Under the pieces are notes generated by a model that was not told the DNA's origin, searched no databases, and saw only the letters and a program-made list of their open reading frames with translations. The position numbers and the translations under genes were made by a program. From Caldilineaceae bacterium (GTDB taxonomy: Bacteria; Chloroflexota; Anaerolineae; Caldilineales; Caldilineaceae): a stretch of 10,880 bases of DNA. Position 1 is the first letter of the stretch, and each line of letters opens with the position of its first letter. This document shows positions 1-8,000 of the stretch, one piece after another. The stretch lies in contig JAPPKT010000550.1 in NCBI GenBank assembly GCA_028819675.1, forward strand, positions 1 through 10,880, in the 5' to 3' direction.

Positions 1-219
1 CCCCCGCACAAGGGAGGGCCGAATAGGCCCGACCGCCCAAATGCGAGTAGAGAGTGAAGAGGAGTGAGGAAAGAGATAACTTCGCCCCCATTTTGGGATG
101 TACCTCGGGCTGAATTCGTGCTGGTCGCTGACGCCGGCAGTTGGACAGCGGGCGGCAGCTGAACCGTCCTTTCTGCACTGTGAACGGCTCGAACCGCGGC
201 CATACTTCAACTGCACATG
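1..219. other. Non-coding stretch downstream of crcB
   Basis: I see no convincing gene here. It holds a short GC-rich inverted repeat (GGGCC, 5-base loop, GGCCC, positions 16-30) and a purine-rich tract at about 45-76. The inverted repeat has no T-run on either side, so it is not a clear terminator for crcB, which ends at 220 on the minus strand. I saw nothing resembling a fluoride riboswitch. Confidence 0.4.
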
Positions 220-603
220 TCATAGTTTATGGAACTGACCGGCCAGCAGGATGCCGAGCGTCGCGCAGAGGAGGCTGAGGCCGTTGTTGGCGAGGATATT
301 GACCAGGCCGGCCCAGACGCGGCCGTTCTGCCAGAGGTCGATGCTCTCGACGGCGAAGGTGGAGAAGGTGGTGAAGGAGCCGAGGAAGCCGACGAACAGC
401 AGCAGCCGCAGCTGGGGTGACAGGGCAAGATAGTGGGAGGCGGCCGCGACCAGGAAGCCGAGCAGCAGGCTGCCGGCGGCGTTTACGGTCAGTGTTCCGT
501 AGGGGAATGCCGGCCCCAGCTTCGCTGCCAGCCACAGGCTGACGAAGTAGCGGGCGTTGGCGCCCAGCACGGCGCCCAGGCCGATCCAAAGAACGTTCGC
601 CAT
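220..603 (-). CDS. crcB: Fluoride-specific ion channel FluC/CrcB
   Basis: A 127-residue inner-membrane protein of the Fluc/CrcB family, which forms dual-topology dimers and exports toxic fluoride passively. The length is normal for a single-domain Fluc and about four hydrophobic segments are visible. Family hallmarks are present: the N-terminal GxxLGANARY stretch (R18), the GTLxVNxxGS motif with the pore asparagine N41, and GFLGSFTTFSTF, which carries the TTFST segment that binds the central sodium ion and the two pore phenylalanines of the Phe box (F80, F83). The ATG lies 50 bases after the stop of the upstream M1-type peptidase gene on the same strand, so the two are probably co-transcribed. 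That gap is too small for a fluoride riboswitch. The ribosome binding site is weak (GAGCA just before the ATG). Identification is secure; fluoride specificity follows from the family. Confidence 0.95.
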   Translation of the reverse strand: MANVLWIGLGAVLGANARYFVSLWLAAKLGPAFPYGTLTVNAAGSLLLGFLVAAASHYLALSPQLRLLLFVGFLGSFTTFSTFAVESIDLWQNGRVWAGLVNILANNGLSLLCATLGILLAGQFHKL

Positions 604-653
604 TGCTCAGTGCGCCTGCGGGCTTGTTGCCGATTGCTGCGGCCGCACGGTGC

Positions 654-2204
654 TCATTCGGTCTGGCGCGCTGCACCGAGCGGCGGCCGGCTCGCCAGTG
701 GCCCGATCCATTCGTTGAACAGCACGTCGGCGACCTCCGGATCGACCCCGCGCAACGCGGTCAGCATATCTCCGGGCGTTATGATCTTGTACTGATAGTC
801 GGCCAGGTAGTTTTGGAGAAACTGCTTGAACGCCCTCTCTCCCAGCGTGCGGCGGATGGCGGAGAAGAAGAGCGCGCCCTTGCCGTAGACGATGCCCTCG
901 TAAATCCTTCCGTCTGCAAAGGCGGTCACAGGCTGCGCGAGCGGCGCGTCCTGTTCGCGGCTGATCAGCCCGTCAACGACTGCCTGCCAGCGGCGGTATT
1001 CCAGAATGTCGGCCGCGTCCGGACCGTGCACCGCCTCATAGTAGATGCGGCTGGAGTATTCGGCCAGCCCCTCATCAACCCAGGGCTGGTTGACCGGATC
1101 GTTGTGGACAAGCTGGTACCACCACTGATGCGCGACTTCGTGCACCGCTCGAATCTCCAGTTGGTCCCGGTAGCGGTCATACAGCTGTACGCCCAACAGG
1201 AAGACCTGCGGGTATTCCATGCCCCGGAAGCTGATGGGCGCGGACGCCACGCGCAGCTCCGGGTAGGGGTAGGGCCCAAACCAGTCGCTGTACACCCGCA
1301 GCGCGGCCGCGGTGTGCTGCAGCACGGCCCGCCCCGCCTCTTCATGCTCGGGCAGCCAGTAGCTGGTGACGCGCGTGCCGTATGCGTCCAGGCTGTCGGA
1401 TTGGAAGCGGTTGCTCATGTGGACGAAGAACTCGCGCGACAGCTCCGTCTCCCACCGGTGTTGGATATGCTGGTCACCGACGACTGTGGAGGTGATCAAC
1501 TGGCCGCTGGCCACGGGGATCTGATCGATGGGGAGGGTGCCGGTCACGACAAAGCTGGAGATGTAGTTGAAGGCCGCGTCCCCGCGGCTGGTGCCTCGCT
1601 CCAGCCACCAGCGTCCACTGGCCGCGGTCGGCCCCGGCATGTAGACGGCGAGTGAGGGGTAAAAGAGCGGCAGGCTCAGGAACTCCTGGCTGAGGCCGAA
1701 GAGACGGTAGGCCCCCGTCGTATCCGCGCCCCAGTGGGGGACGCGCAGCTGCCAGCTCAGGTAGACGTTCGTCGTCTGCCCGCGCAGCAGCGCCCGCGGC
1801 AGGTCCACCCGTATGGCCGTGTTCTGCTCCAGATAGACGAAGGGCGCGGTGCTGCCCTCGACCGTCACGTTCTGAATGCTGAACTCGCCGCCGTAGTGGG
1901 GCAACGCCGGGTAGAGGCGAAAGACCAGGTGCGTCCAGGGGTCGTCGCTGGTGTTGGGGACGCGCACACGGGCCGACCCCTGCAGAAAGATGAGATCGTC
2001 GCTGAGGGAGAACTCGATCTCATAGTGCGGCATGGCGCCGAGCGCGGCCAGCGGGTCTTCTTCTTCCACGGTTGAGGGGCGGATTCCGCTGCAGGCGGCC
2101 AGCAGGATCATCAGCAGCAGAAGGCCGAACCCCAGCGCGCCGTACGCGGGGTGGGCGATTCTCGCCGTTTTTTTCTTCACGCTCTCCTCTGCGTTTGGAG
2201 GCAT
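654..2204 (-). CDS. Lipoprotein M1-family (gluzincin) metallopeptidase
   Basis: A zinc peptidase of the M1/gluzincin type, 516 residues from the chosen ATG. The zinc site is complete: H355-E-V-A-H359 followed after 18 residues by E378 (in WVDEGLAEY), the exact M1 spacing. A GMEYPQ segment at 328-333 stands where M1 enzymes have their substrate-binding GAMEN-like motif. The N-terminus has a KKK-containing n-region, a hydrophobic stretch and a lipobox ending LLAAC (C38), so the protein is probably exported and lipid-anchored. Residues about 60-280 look like the beta-rich N-terminal M1 domain; there is no room for the long C-terminal helical domain of classical aminopeptidase N. The frame is open back to an ATG at 2321, but the extra 39 residues would put charged and polar sequence ahead of the signal peptide, and no ribosome site precedes that ATG. 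A GTG at residue 9 with GAGGAG before it is another possible start. It is followed by crcB. Substrate unknown. Confidence 0.85.
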   Translation of the reverse strand: MPPNAEESVKKKTARIAHPAYGALGFGLLLLMILLAACSGIRPSTVEEEDPLAALGAMPHYEIEFSLSDDLIFLQGSARVRVPNTSDDPWTHLVFRLYPALPHYGGEFSIQNVTVEGSTAPFVYLEQNTAIRVDLPRALLRGQTTNVYLSWQLRVPHWGADTTGAYRLFGLSQEFLSLPLFYPSLAVYMPGPTAASGRWWLERGTSRGDAAFNYISSFVVTGTLPIDQIPVASGQLITSTVVGDQHIQHRWETELSREFFVHMSNRFQSDSLDAYGTRVTSYWLPEHEEAGRAVLQHTAAALRVYSDWFGPYPYPELRVASAPISFRGMEYPQVFLLGVQLYDRYRDQLEIRAVHEVAHQWWYQLVHNDPVNQPWVDEGLAEYSSRIYYEAVHGPDAADILEYRRWQAVVDGLISREQDAPLAQPVTAFADGRIYEGIVYGKGALFFSAIRRTLGERAFKQFLQNYLADYQYKIITPGDMLTALRGVDPEVADVLFNEWIGPLASRPPLGAARQTE

Positions 2205-2505
2205 CTGCGATACCACGGGAAACGTTGCGTGTATAACGGGTGCGCTGCCGTTCTGAAATTGGAGCGCTTGTGTCGACCTGAGCCACGAGCTTCTTGGGGG
2301 TATGCAAAACTGAGACACCATGCGGCAGGAAAGGCAGCGCTTAGTCTAATCTAATCATAACATAGCCGGATAGTGCAAGGGAAAATATGCACGAATGTGC
2401 TATACTGTCAATGTCTGTGCTGGAGACTTCTGTAGCAGAAGTCCGTCTGCCTGCGACACGCGGCGCAGTAGAGCCGGTGTCCTTATCTTGTCGAGGAAAG
2501 ACTAA
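2205..2505. promoter_or_regulatory. Divergent intergenic region between M1-type peptidase and nurA-like genes
   Basis: About 300 bases separate the two divergent genes if the peptidase starts at 2204. The region must hold promoters in both directions. On the minus strand a TATACA hexamer (plus positions 2230-2235) with a weak TTTCAG 17 bases upstream could serve the peptidase; the predicted transcript would then start too far downstream to use the ATG at 2321. The stretch 2341-2395 is AT-rich compared with the flanks. No RNA gene or clear operator was seen. Confidence 0.35.
2398..2406 (+). promoter_or_regulatory. Candidate extended -10 promoter for the nurA-like gene
   Basis: TGCTATACT matches an extended -10 element (TGn followed by a near-consensus hexamer). 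There is no good -35 hexamer at 16-18 bases upstream, as is common for extended -10 promoters. It lies about 100 bases before the ATG at 2506, leaving a leader in which I see no obvious structure. Confidence 0.35.
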
Positions 2506-3720
2506 ATGTTTGTACGAAGCGCGGCGGCCGCCGCGTTGGACCGGAAGAAGGGGCTGTTCTCTGCATACGACCACGAACGGCGGGCGGAGCAGAGGCGCAT
2601 GAAGGGGTGGCTGGAGGAGTTGAAGGCCGACACAGCCGCTTCCCTGAACCGCAAACTCGACGACGCCATCGATAGTGCCTGGCCCGGCGCGCTGCCCACG
2701 GCAGAGTTCGACCGCGCCGACGGCATGCGCATCCCGCTGGGCGAGGCCTGGCAGAACCGTGAGCAGGCCCGTCACTGGGCACTGGAGACGCTCGAAGGCC
2801 GGCCGGCGCTGGCGGTGGACGGCAGCCAGATCGTCCCCACCACCGACTACGCTCCCCCGGTGGGCGCGGTGCAGATCGGCTGGTTCTTCAACGATCGCTG
2901 CACGGCAACGGATGGTGACGCGGCCGGACGCTATGAGAAGGACATCGCCTTTGAGGTGCTGGCGCCGGACGAGCTGCTCGATTCCGGCGGTGACGACGGC
3001 GTTTTTCCCAACTGGCGCGTGAACCAGGAGCGTTTCATTCGCGAATGCGCGAAGCTGTGTGAGTTCATGGAGCGCTGTGCGGAGCGGCCGTTTGAACGCA
3101 GGCCGGTCTGTTTTCTCGACGGCTCGTTGATTATCTCCTTCGCCGGGCAGCTGCGCGCCGGCCGTGAACACGGTTATATTCAGGCTGTGCAGGAGCTGCT
3201 GGCCTGCTCCGAGCGCACGCGCACGCCGCTGGTCGGCTATGTGGACAATACGTACAGCCGCGACCTCGTCACCCTCCTGGCCAGGCTGCACGGCCTGGTG
3301 GCGCCGGCGCAGATCAACGACGCGTACCTGCTGCGGGAAACGCTGTCCAGCTGGGGCGATCGCAGCCCGTTCTGGATATGCGCACGCCCGGACCGTCTGA
3401 GCGATGCAGGCCGCGCCGAATTCTATAAGCAGGTCTGCTTCTGCCTGGCGCGGGTCAGCATGGAGAACCCGCCGGCCCGGCTGGAGATACCGCGCTGGCT
3501 GCTGGAGTCCGGCCGCGCCGACGAGGTTGTCGCACTCGTTCTGGCCGAGGCGGTCGTCGGCAGCGGCTATCCCTACGTGCTGGAGGCGGCGGACGTCACC
3601 GCGGTCATCCAGCAGCAGGACCGCCAGCGCTTTTACCGGCTCTACCAGGATTTTCTGCAGGAGCAGGGCATGGCTATGACCATCACTCGCAAGCAGCGCA
3701 GTAAGCAGATGCGGCGGTAG
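2506..3720 (+). CDS. NurA-domain nuclease
   Basis: A 404-residue protein resembling the bacterial NurA-domain family. NurA is a manganese-dependent nuclease that works with the HerA hexameric translocase in DNA end resection in archaea; bacterial members are presumed DNA-processing nucleases. Visible landmarks are the first acidic motif AVDGSQ (D105), a second FLDGSL (D205), then GYVDNTYSRDL (D247), and a C-terminal GYPYVLEAADVTAVI segment followed by a helical DRQRFYRLYQDFL tail, the usual NurA order. The first 70 residues look like a helical, charged N-terminal region. Where archaeal NurA has a conserved histidine near the C-terminus (an A-H pair), this protein appears to read A-A-D; I cannot judge how common that is in bacterial homologues. 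The ATG is preceded by a good ribosome site (AGGAAAG, about 6 bases spacing). No herA is in the window. It is followed by ogt, another DNA-repair gene. Confidence 0.8.
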   Translation: MFVRSAAAAALDRKKGLFSAYDHERRAEQRRMKGWLEELKADTAASLNRKLDDAIDSAWPGALPTAEFDRADGMRIPLGEAWQNREQARHWALETLEGRPALAVDGSQIVPTTDYAPPVGAVQIGWFFNDRCTATDGDAAGRYEKDIAFEVLAPDELLDSGGDDGVFPNWRVNQERFIRECAKLCEFMERCAERPFERRPVCFLDGSLIISFAGQLRAGREHGYIQAVQELLACSERTRTPLVGYVDNTYSRDLVTLLARLHGLVAPAQINDAYLLRETLSSWGDRSPFWICARPDRLSDAGRAEFYKQVCFCLARVSMENPPARLEIPRWLLESGRADEVVALVLAEAVVGSGYPYVLEAADVTAVIQQQDRQRFYRLYQDFLQEQGMAMTITRKQRSKQMRR

Positions 3721-3812
3721 GAACGGCAGTGGTCAGAAAGTGTGCAGATTATTGGTGCGCGGCAGGTCTGTATCATCGTAAACTTCAACCCCCTAACATC
3801 ACGGAGTAGACA

Positions 3813-4328
3813 ATGTCATTAGTGGTAACGAGCTACGACTCTCCCATCGGTTCCATCGAAATCTACGCCACGGACACGGCGGTAGGCAGCGCCAAATTCG
3901 TCGGGGAACAGATAGGAGAGAGTGAGGAGGAGAGAAGTCGGGCCCGCGACGCATCATCGCCGCAGGCGGGCGCGCATCCCCTGCTGGAGGAGGTGCGGCG
4001 CCAGTTGGACGCCTATTTCGGCGGCAGATTACGCTGCTTCGATCTGCCCCTGGAGCTGGATGGCACGCCATTTCAGCGCCAGGTGTGGCAGCAGCTTCTC
4101 AGCGTCGACTACGGCCAGACCGCCAGCTACCAGGACATCGCCGTAGCCATCGACAACCCCAAGGCCGTGCGCGCGGTGGGCGCGGCCAACGGGCGGAATC
4201 CGGTCGCCATTATTGTGCCCTGCCATCGCATTATAGGCAGTGGTGGGCGTGCGAAGCTGACGGGATACGGCGGCGGTCTGTGGCGTAAGGAGTGGCTGCT
4301 GCGGCATGAGGGGGTTTTGTTGGTGTAG
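3813..4328 (+). CDS. ogt: Methylated-DNA--[protein]-cysteine S-methyltransferase
   Basis: A 171-residue suicide repair protein that transfers the alkyl group from O6-alkylguanine (or O4-alkylthymine) in DNA to its own cysteine. The active site PCHRI is intact (C137, H138). By comparison with the human enzyme, the Asn-Cys-His-Glu network is N129, C137, H138 and E166, and the arginine finger is R120 in RAVGAANGRNP. The C-terminal GYGGGLWRKEWLLRHEG is typical. The N-terminal domain is present (SPIGSIEIYATD), but between FVGE and HPLLEEVRRQL there is an acidic, low-complexity segment (about residues 32-50) that looks inserted and is encoded by a purine-rich stretch resembling repeats elsewhere in the window. 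The ATG has a GGAG ribosome site 6-7 bases upstream. A hicB-like gene starts 12 bases after the stop, so read-through is likely. Confidence 0.95.
   Translation: MSLVVTSYDSPIGSIEIYATDTAVGSAKFVGEQIGESEEERSRARDASSPQAGAHPLLEEVRRQLDAYFGGRLRCFDLPLELDGTPFQRQVWQQLLSVDYGQTASYQDIAVAIDNPKAVRAVGAANGRNPVAIIVPCHRIIGSGGRAKLTGYGGGLWRKEWLLRHEGVLLV
3911..3937 (+). repeat. Purine-rich low-complexity tract inside ogt
   Basis: A run made almost only of GA, GAG and GTGAG units interrupts the N-terminal part of ogt in frame. Similar purine-rich text occurs at about 45-76 and around the hicB ribosome site at 4325-4347. The three are not identical, so this may be a short dispersed repeat or merely similar composition. 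Confidence 0.35.
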
Positions 4329-4340
4329 AGGAGTAGAGAG

Positions 4341-4529
4341 ATGAGATGGAAACTCAAATGTCTAGTCGAGCCGGAAGATGACTGGTATGTTTCCTATTGT
4401 GAGGAATTAGGAATCGCAAGCCAGGGAGAAACGTTCATCGAGGCAAAGAAGAATTTGGAGGAAGCAATAGAGATGTTCTTTGAGGATGCTTCGCACAGCG
4501 AAATTGTGAGTCTCCTTGCCTCTCTTTAA
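4341..4529 (+). CDS. hicB: HicB-family antitoxin (probably truncated)
   Basis: A 62-residue protein matching the HicB-like antitoxin fold: an N-terminal strand pair (RWKLKCLVEPEDDWYVSYCEE), then the family signature LGIASQGETFIEAKKNLEEA and an amphipathic helix (IEMFFE). HicB normally binds and blocks the HicA mRNA-cleaving toxin and may repress its own operon. Family members of this subtype usually go on, after the DASHSEI-like segment, to a final strand with a pattern like E-V-F-V-T-x-x-E-V-A-V. Here the frame stops at ASL, but the bases after the stop encode E-F-N-I-T in another frame and E-I-S-V-V in a third, which suggests that the C-terminus was lost by frameshifts. The ATG has GAGGAG about 7 bases upstream and lies 12 bases after ogt. 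The partner toxin next door is decayed, so this is an orphan antitoxin or a pseudogene. Confidence 0.75.
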   Translation: MRWKLKCLVEPEDDWYVSYCEELGIASQGETFIEAKKNLEEAIEMFFEDASHSEIVSLLASL

Positions 4530-4604
4530 GCCGGAATCGCCTTTCGGAATTCAACATCACCCGGAGATTTCGGTTGTGCAGCATCAGGAGGGACAGGGCA
4601 CACA

Positions 4605-4783
4605 ATGGGTGCTTACTGTTGCTTAGACTTAGGCGGCTGTCCGGTTGCGAAGTCTGCAAAAAACAAACGCTTGATCTTGGAGTAGCAATCGTCCCCGACC
4701 AACGAGAACTAGAGTTGGGGACACTTATGAGAAATATTCGGAAACCCCAATTGGATCGTTCCCACTCTGAAAGCGGAAAGTAG
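4605..4783 (+). pseudogene. Decayed hicA toxin relic
   Basis: One frame reads LRRLSGCEVCKK, then QTLDLGVAIVPDQREL, ELGTLMRNIRK and a tail ending at the TAG at 4781-4783. The first part matches the start of HicA proteins (pattern PRLSGREVxK) and the second matches their end (VVVPDHREL-x-x-GTL-x-x-IRQA). The middle, normally about 20 residues with the double-stranded-RNA-binding-like core and the catalytic histidine of the G-S-H motif, is missing, as if deleted in frame between the lysines. The beginning is also damaged: the ATG at 4605, with AGGAGG at 4586-4591, is in a different frame from the matching residues. It sits where hicA should be, directly after hicB. HicA is an mRNA interferase; this copy cannot be active. 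The identification rests on motif memory only. Confidence 0.6.
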
Positions 4784-4809
4784 CTCTGATCTGCACGGAG
4801 TTCATCATT

Positions 4810-4932
4810 TCAGCTCCCCTCTAATCCTCGCCAAACCCTAGCAAAGGTCTTCACCTGCGCCCCATCCCCGCGGCCACTGACAAGATAGCAACCGTGAGCC
4901 TGGACACGATAGAGTTCGTGGCGGGCGGACAA
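4810..4932 (-). CDS. Small unrecognised ORF, 40 codons, coding-like
   Basis: A TTG-started frame on the minus strand encodes 40 residues rich in G, R, V and A, beginning MSARHELYRVQAHGCYLVSG and ending WRGLEGS before a TGA. Third positions are GC-rich, unlike the surrounding island. There is no clear ribosome site and no ATG. It could be a real small gene, a fragment of a chromosomal gene, part of a repeated element or chance. I do not recognise the product. Confidence 0.2.
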   Translation of the reverse strand: MSARHELYRVQAHGCYLVSGRGDGAQVKTFARVWRGLEGS

Positions 4933-4985
4933 GTATCCTACTGTTTACTAAAGCGCAAGCGAAAAGGGCGGTAAGCTTGTGTTCG

Positions 4986-4994
4986 TGGTATAAA
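4986..4994 (+). promoter_or_regulatory. Candidate extended -10 promoter for the DRT1 gene
   Basis: TGGTATAAA has the TGn extension and a near-consensus -10 hexamer, in the most AT-rich part of the leader and about 70 bases before the ATG at 5063. No convincing -35 hexamer is found at 16-18 bases upstream. Confidence 0.3.
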
Positions 4995-5062
4995 CTTCGT
5001 GGGTAACCATTTTAGGTTTCTGTCCGACAAAGGGATTGCTGACCTCACACTTGGGAGCGGGA

Positions 5063-8000
5063 ATGACTTACGAAGTCCTCAAACCGAGTTTAGATTGCTT
5101 GCGCCAAGAGTATGTTCTTGTCCAAGCCTGGAAGAAAGCCTCGAATTACATTCGGTATCATAACTGGTATTCTGACACTTTAGCACTCGATAGGGCTACA
5201 GCTAACCTTCCAAAGTTCATTGCCGAAATCATGAAAGGTCTGGAAGTTCCCGAGCAGTGGGAGAGCGAGCCTCTTCGCTTGGTACTGGCGCCTAAAAGCC
5301 AGAAGTGGCGTGTGTCAACGGATAAGAAATGGGAACCCGTTGAAAGCGGCGACGACAAACTTGAAATGCGGCCACTTGCTCACGTGAGCCTGCGCGATCA
5401 GGTTGTAGCGACAGCAGTGATGCTATGTCTCGCAAACAAAGTCGAGACAGCTCAACAGGATCCACGAGTCAGTTTTAAGAAGGCTGAAGACCGCAAAAGG
5501 GTGGTTTCCTACGGAAATCGATTGTTCTGTGATAGAGAAGAGCACGAGTTGCTCCATCGATGGGGCTCAACGAAACTTTATCGGTCCTATTATCAAGACT
5601 ATCGTTCGTTCATATCCCGGCCCAATACGGTGGCGGAGTCGATAGAATCGAAGGATGGACAACATGTCATTATTGTTGAGACAGACTTAGACAAATTTTA
5701 CGACCGGGTACGTCCAGAAATGCTTATGTATGCTCTTGATCAATTGAGAAAAGATGACGAGGATCAGGAGTTTTTTGACTTTGCTAAGACAGTGCTGACT
5801 TGGCGGTGGGACGAAAACGACGAGGCTGACATCGAGAAATACGCCAAGCATTCAGAACTTGATGACTTCACGCGAGTGGCACTTCCTCAAGGCTTGGTTG
5901 CCGCGGGGTTTTTTGCCAACGTAGTACTTCTGGCCTTCGACCAACGACTGCAAGATAGTTTTGGTAAAGAGATCAGAAGAGGTGTCCGCCTTGAAGATGC
6001 CTGCCGATATGTCGACGACTTGCGCTTAGTCGTAACGTCAGACCTGGATGTAGATGAATGCAAAATGGCCGTAGAGGAGTGGCTTCAAAGCTTGTTAAAC
6101 GGGGAGGCTAAAGGGCTCTTAATATCCGAAAAGAAGACGGAGGCGGTGGAGTTCGGTGCGTCCCAACGACCAATTGTGCGGCAAAGCGAAAGGATGAAAC
6201 GTATTCAGGAATCAGTGTCCGGTCCATTTGGTATCGCCGAAGGGTGGGTCCTACTGGATATGATCCAAGGTTTGGTTCGGTCACAGCAGGATTTGGACCG
6301 AATACAATCTGAAAGCGGTTGGGACTTCTCTCCGAAATCCGATGTGCATGAAGAGAGGGTTGCTAGGTTCGCAGCAAATCGCTTTCGTACTACATATCGT
6401 TTTATTAGACCTCTTTTTGAAGACAGACGGTTCGCTAGCGAGCCTGAAAGAACTGATGATGAGTCTGAGGAAATTTCTAGCGAGTCTGAACTCTTCTTAA
6501 ATGTTGTGGGACCCCATAGTCGGCAGGAACTTGATGAAGACGCAAAGGAATTTGCTCTCCGAATAATCGAGCGGTGGATAGAAGATCCTTCGAATGTTCG
6601 ACTCTTATGGGTCGGACTAGACATTTGGCCTGATCCGGAGATTTTGAAGGAAGTTCTCAGGTTGTTAAAACCCTACATTTACACCAGCGAAGGCCCACAG
6701 AGCCGTAGTAAGAGACAAGTCGCTTGGTATTGTCTCTCCGAGGTCTTGCGACGAGGCGCAACGGAAACCAGTATCGTGGACGACAAGGATTGCCTCCCAG
6801 ATGTCGCTGACCTCAGAAAGTACAGGGAAATCCTATGTGCAGAAGCGGCTAAACTAGCTTCTCCCAAGCTGACGACTATTCCGTGGTATCTCCGACAGCA
6901 GGCTTTGCTTTTCCTTGCCTGCTTTGCTCCTGCCGCAGCACCGAATATCCGCACAAGTCGTAAAGCAGAGATAATAGAGTACCATAAACTCATACTGTTT
7001 CTTCGGGGGGAGAGTAGCCGCCTCAGCAGTTCAGAATTTGCGACTCTGTCGGTAGTTGCTCGCCGCGCGATTTTGGATGCCGACAAATCTGTTGAATTGG
7101 TTCGTTGGGGATTAACGGCAGATCGCAAGAATGCAATTGCCAATATGGATCCATCGTTCGCCCTTGAACTCAAAGATGTTGATTTAAACTTTGATGAAGG
7201 ATTATCAGCAGGCGTCAAAGAAAGTTTGTGCCTTGAGAATGGTGTGGTTAGCAGTGATCTGTCGAGTCTTGCGGAGACAGTACTGGGGGCAGGTTCTGTG
7301 AGCTCATTAAGAAATGAGCTTTCAATACTGCGCTTCGCGGTTGCGTTCTTAGAGAAACTTCGGCCACTGAATGAAACTCGATATGAAATCATTCCTCCTG
7401 GGCGTGTCAGAATAGAGCTGGAAGAAGATGGCGATATCGCCAAAGTATCGAAGTTAGAAGTTTCAGAGCGTCTAATTCCTTCTGCTAGTAGTCTTTATGC
7501 ACCGCCAAATTGGTGCGAACCAGATGACCGTTGGCGGTTTCAATTAGGCTTTCTCCTACGATTCATTCTTACCAGACAAGCGGATTTCACCTCCTTCCCA
7601 GGACCTGAATATTGGAAAGTGCATCACGCAACGTACCGGCCAGTGAGGAGCCATTGGCAGCAACGGATTTACGGACTGTACAACGGCCAATCTGCGTTCG
7701 GGGATGATTGGATGCCTATAACCGACTGGATGGAACGATTTCTTCTGATGCTCCTCCGTTGGCCCGGTTGTAGAACGCCTAATGACTTTGAGTGGGTCAA
7801 AGAGGGAATCAGAAAAACTAAGCAGAAAATTAAGGATCGAATCAAGTGTCTTGAAGAACAACGAGGTGCTGCAACCCAAACTCTCATGATGCCCATGATT
7901 GCGGAGTGGCCCACCGAGAGACCCAAGACTCGATCTTTACGTGGTTGCGTTGTGCAAACGGTTGTGCCGCAAGAAAAGGATTTTGACAACTGTGACATTA

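Larger units (their letters stand above)
4784..5062. other. Non-coding leader region before the DRT1 gene
   Basis: About 280 bases lie between the hicA relic and the reverse transcriptase gene. The part at 4810-4945 is richer in GC than the rest of the island and contains a small minus-strand ORF (see separate entry). It also has a short hairpin CACGA-6-TCGTG (4905-4920) and a GTTCGTGG word occurring at 4914-4921 and 4981-4988. Defence-associated reverse transcriptases of other types use an adjacent non-coding RNA, so a structured RNA is possible here, but nothing in the sequence proves one. Confidence 0.3.

Noticed and set aside
604..653. Fluoride riboswitch before crcB
   Set aside because: The gap is only 50 bases and shows no match to the fluoride riboswitch core; the gene is probably transcribed from the upstream peptidase promoter.
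603..1655. A 350-codon plus-strand open frame
   Set aside because: It lies opposite the M1-type peptidase gene, whose zinc motifs and lipobox are unmistakable. The open frame is a by-product of high GC content.
2341..3291. A 316-codon minus-strand open frame
   Set aside because: It is antisense to the NurA-like gene, has no recognisable motifs, and has the repetitive composition expected from a GC-rich shadow frame.
4691..4722. Hairpin GTCCCC...GGGGAC as a terminator or RNA element
   Set aside because: It sits within the HicA-like coding frame (VPDQRELELGTL), has a bulge and no T-run, and is more likely a coding coincidence.
6679..7443. A 254-codon minus-strand open frame inside the DRT1 gene
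   Set aside because: It is serine-rich, typical of an antisense frame, and lies inside a much longer gene with clear domains.
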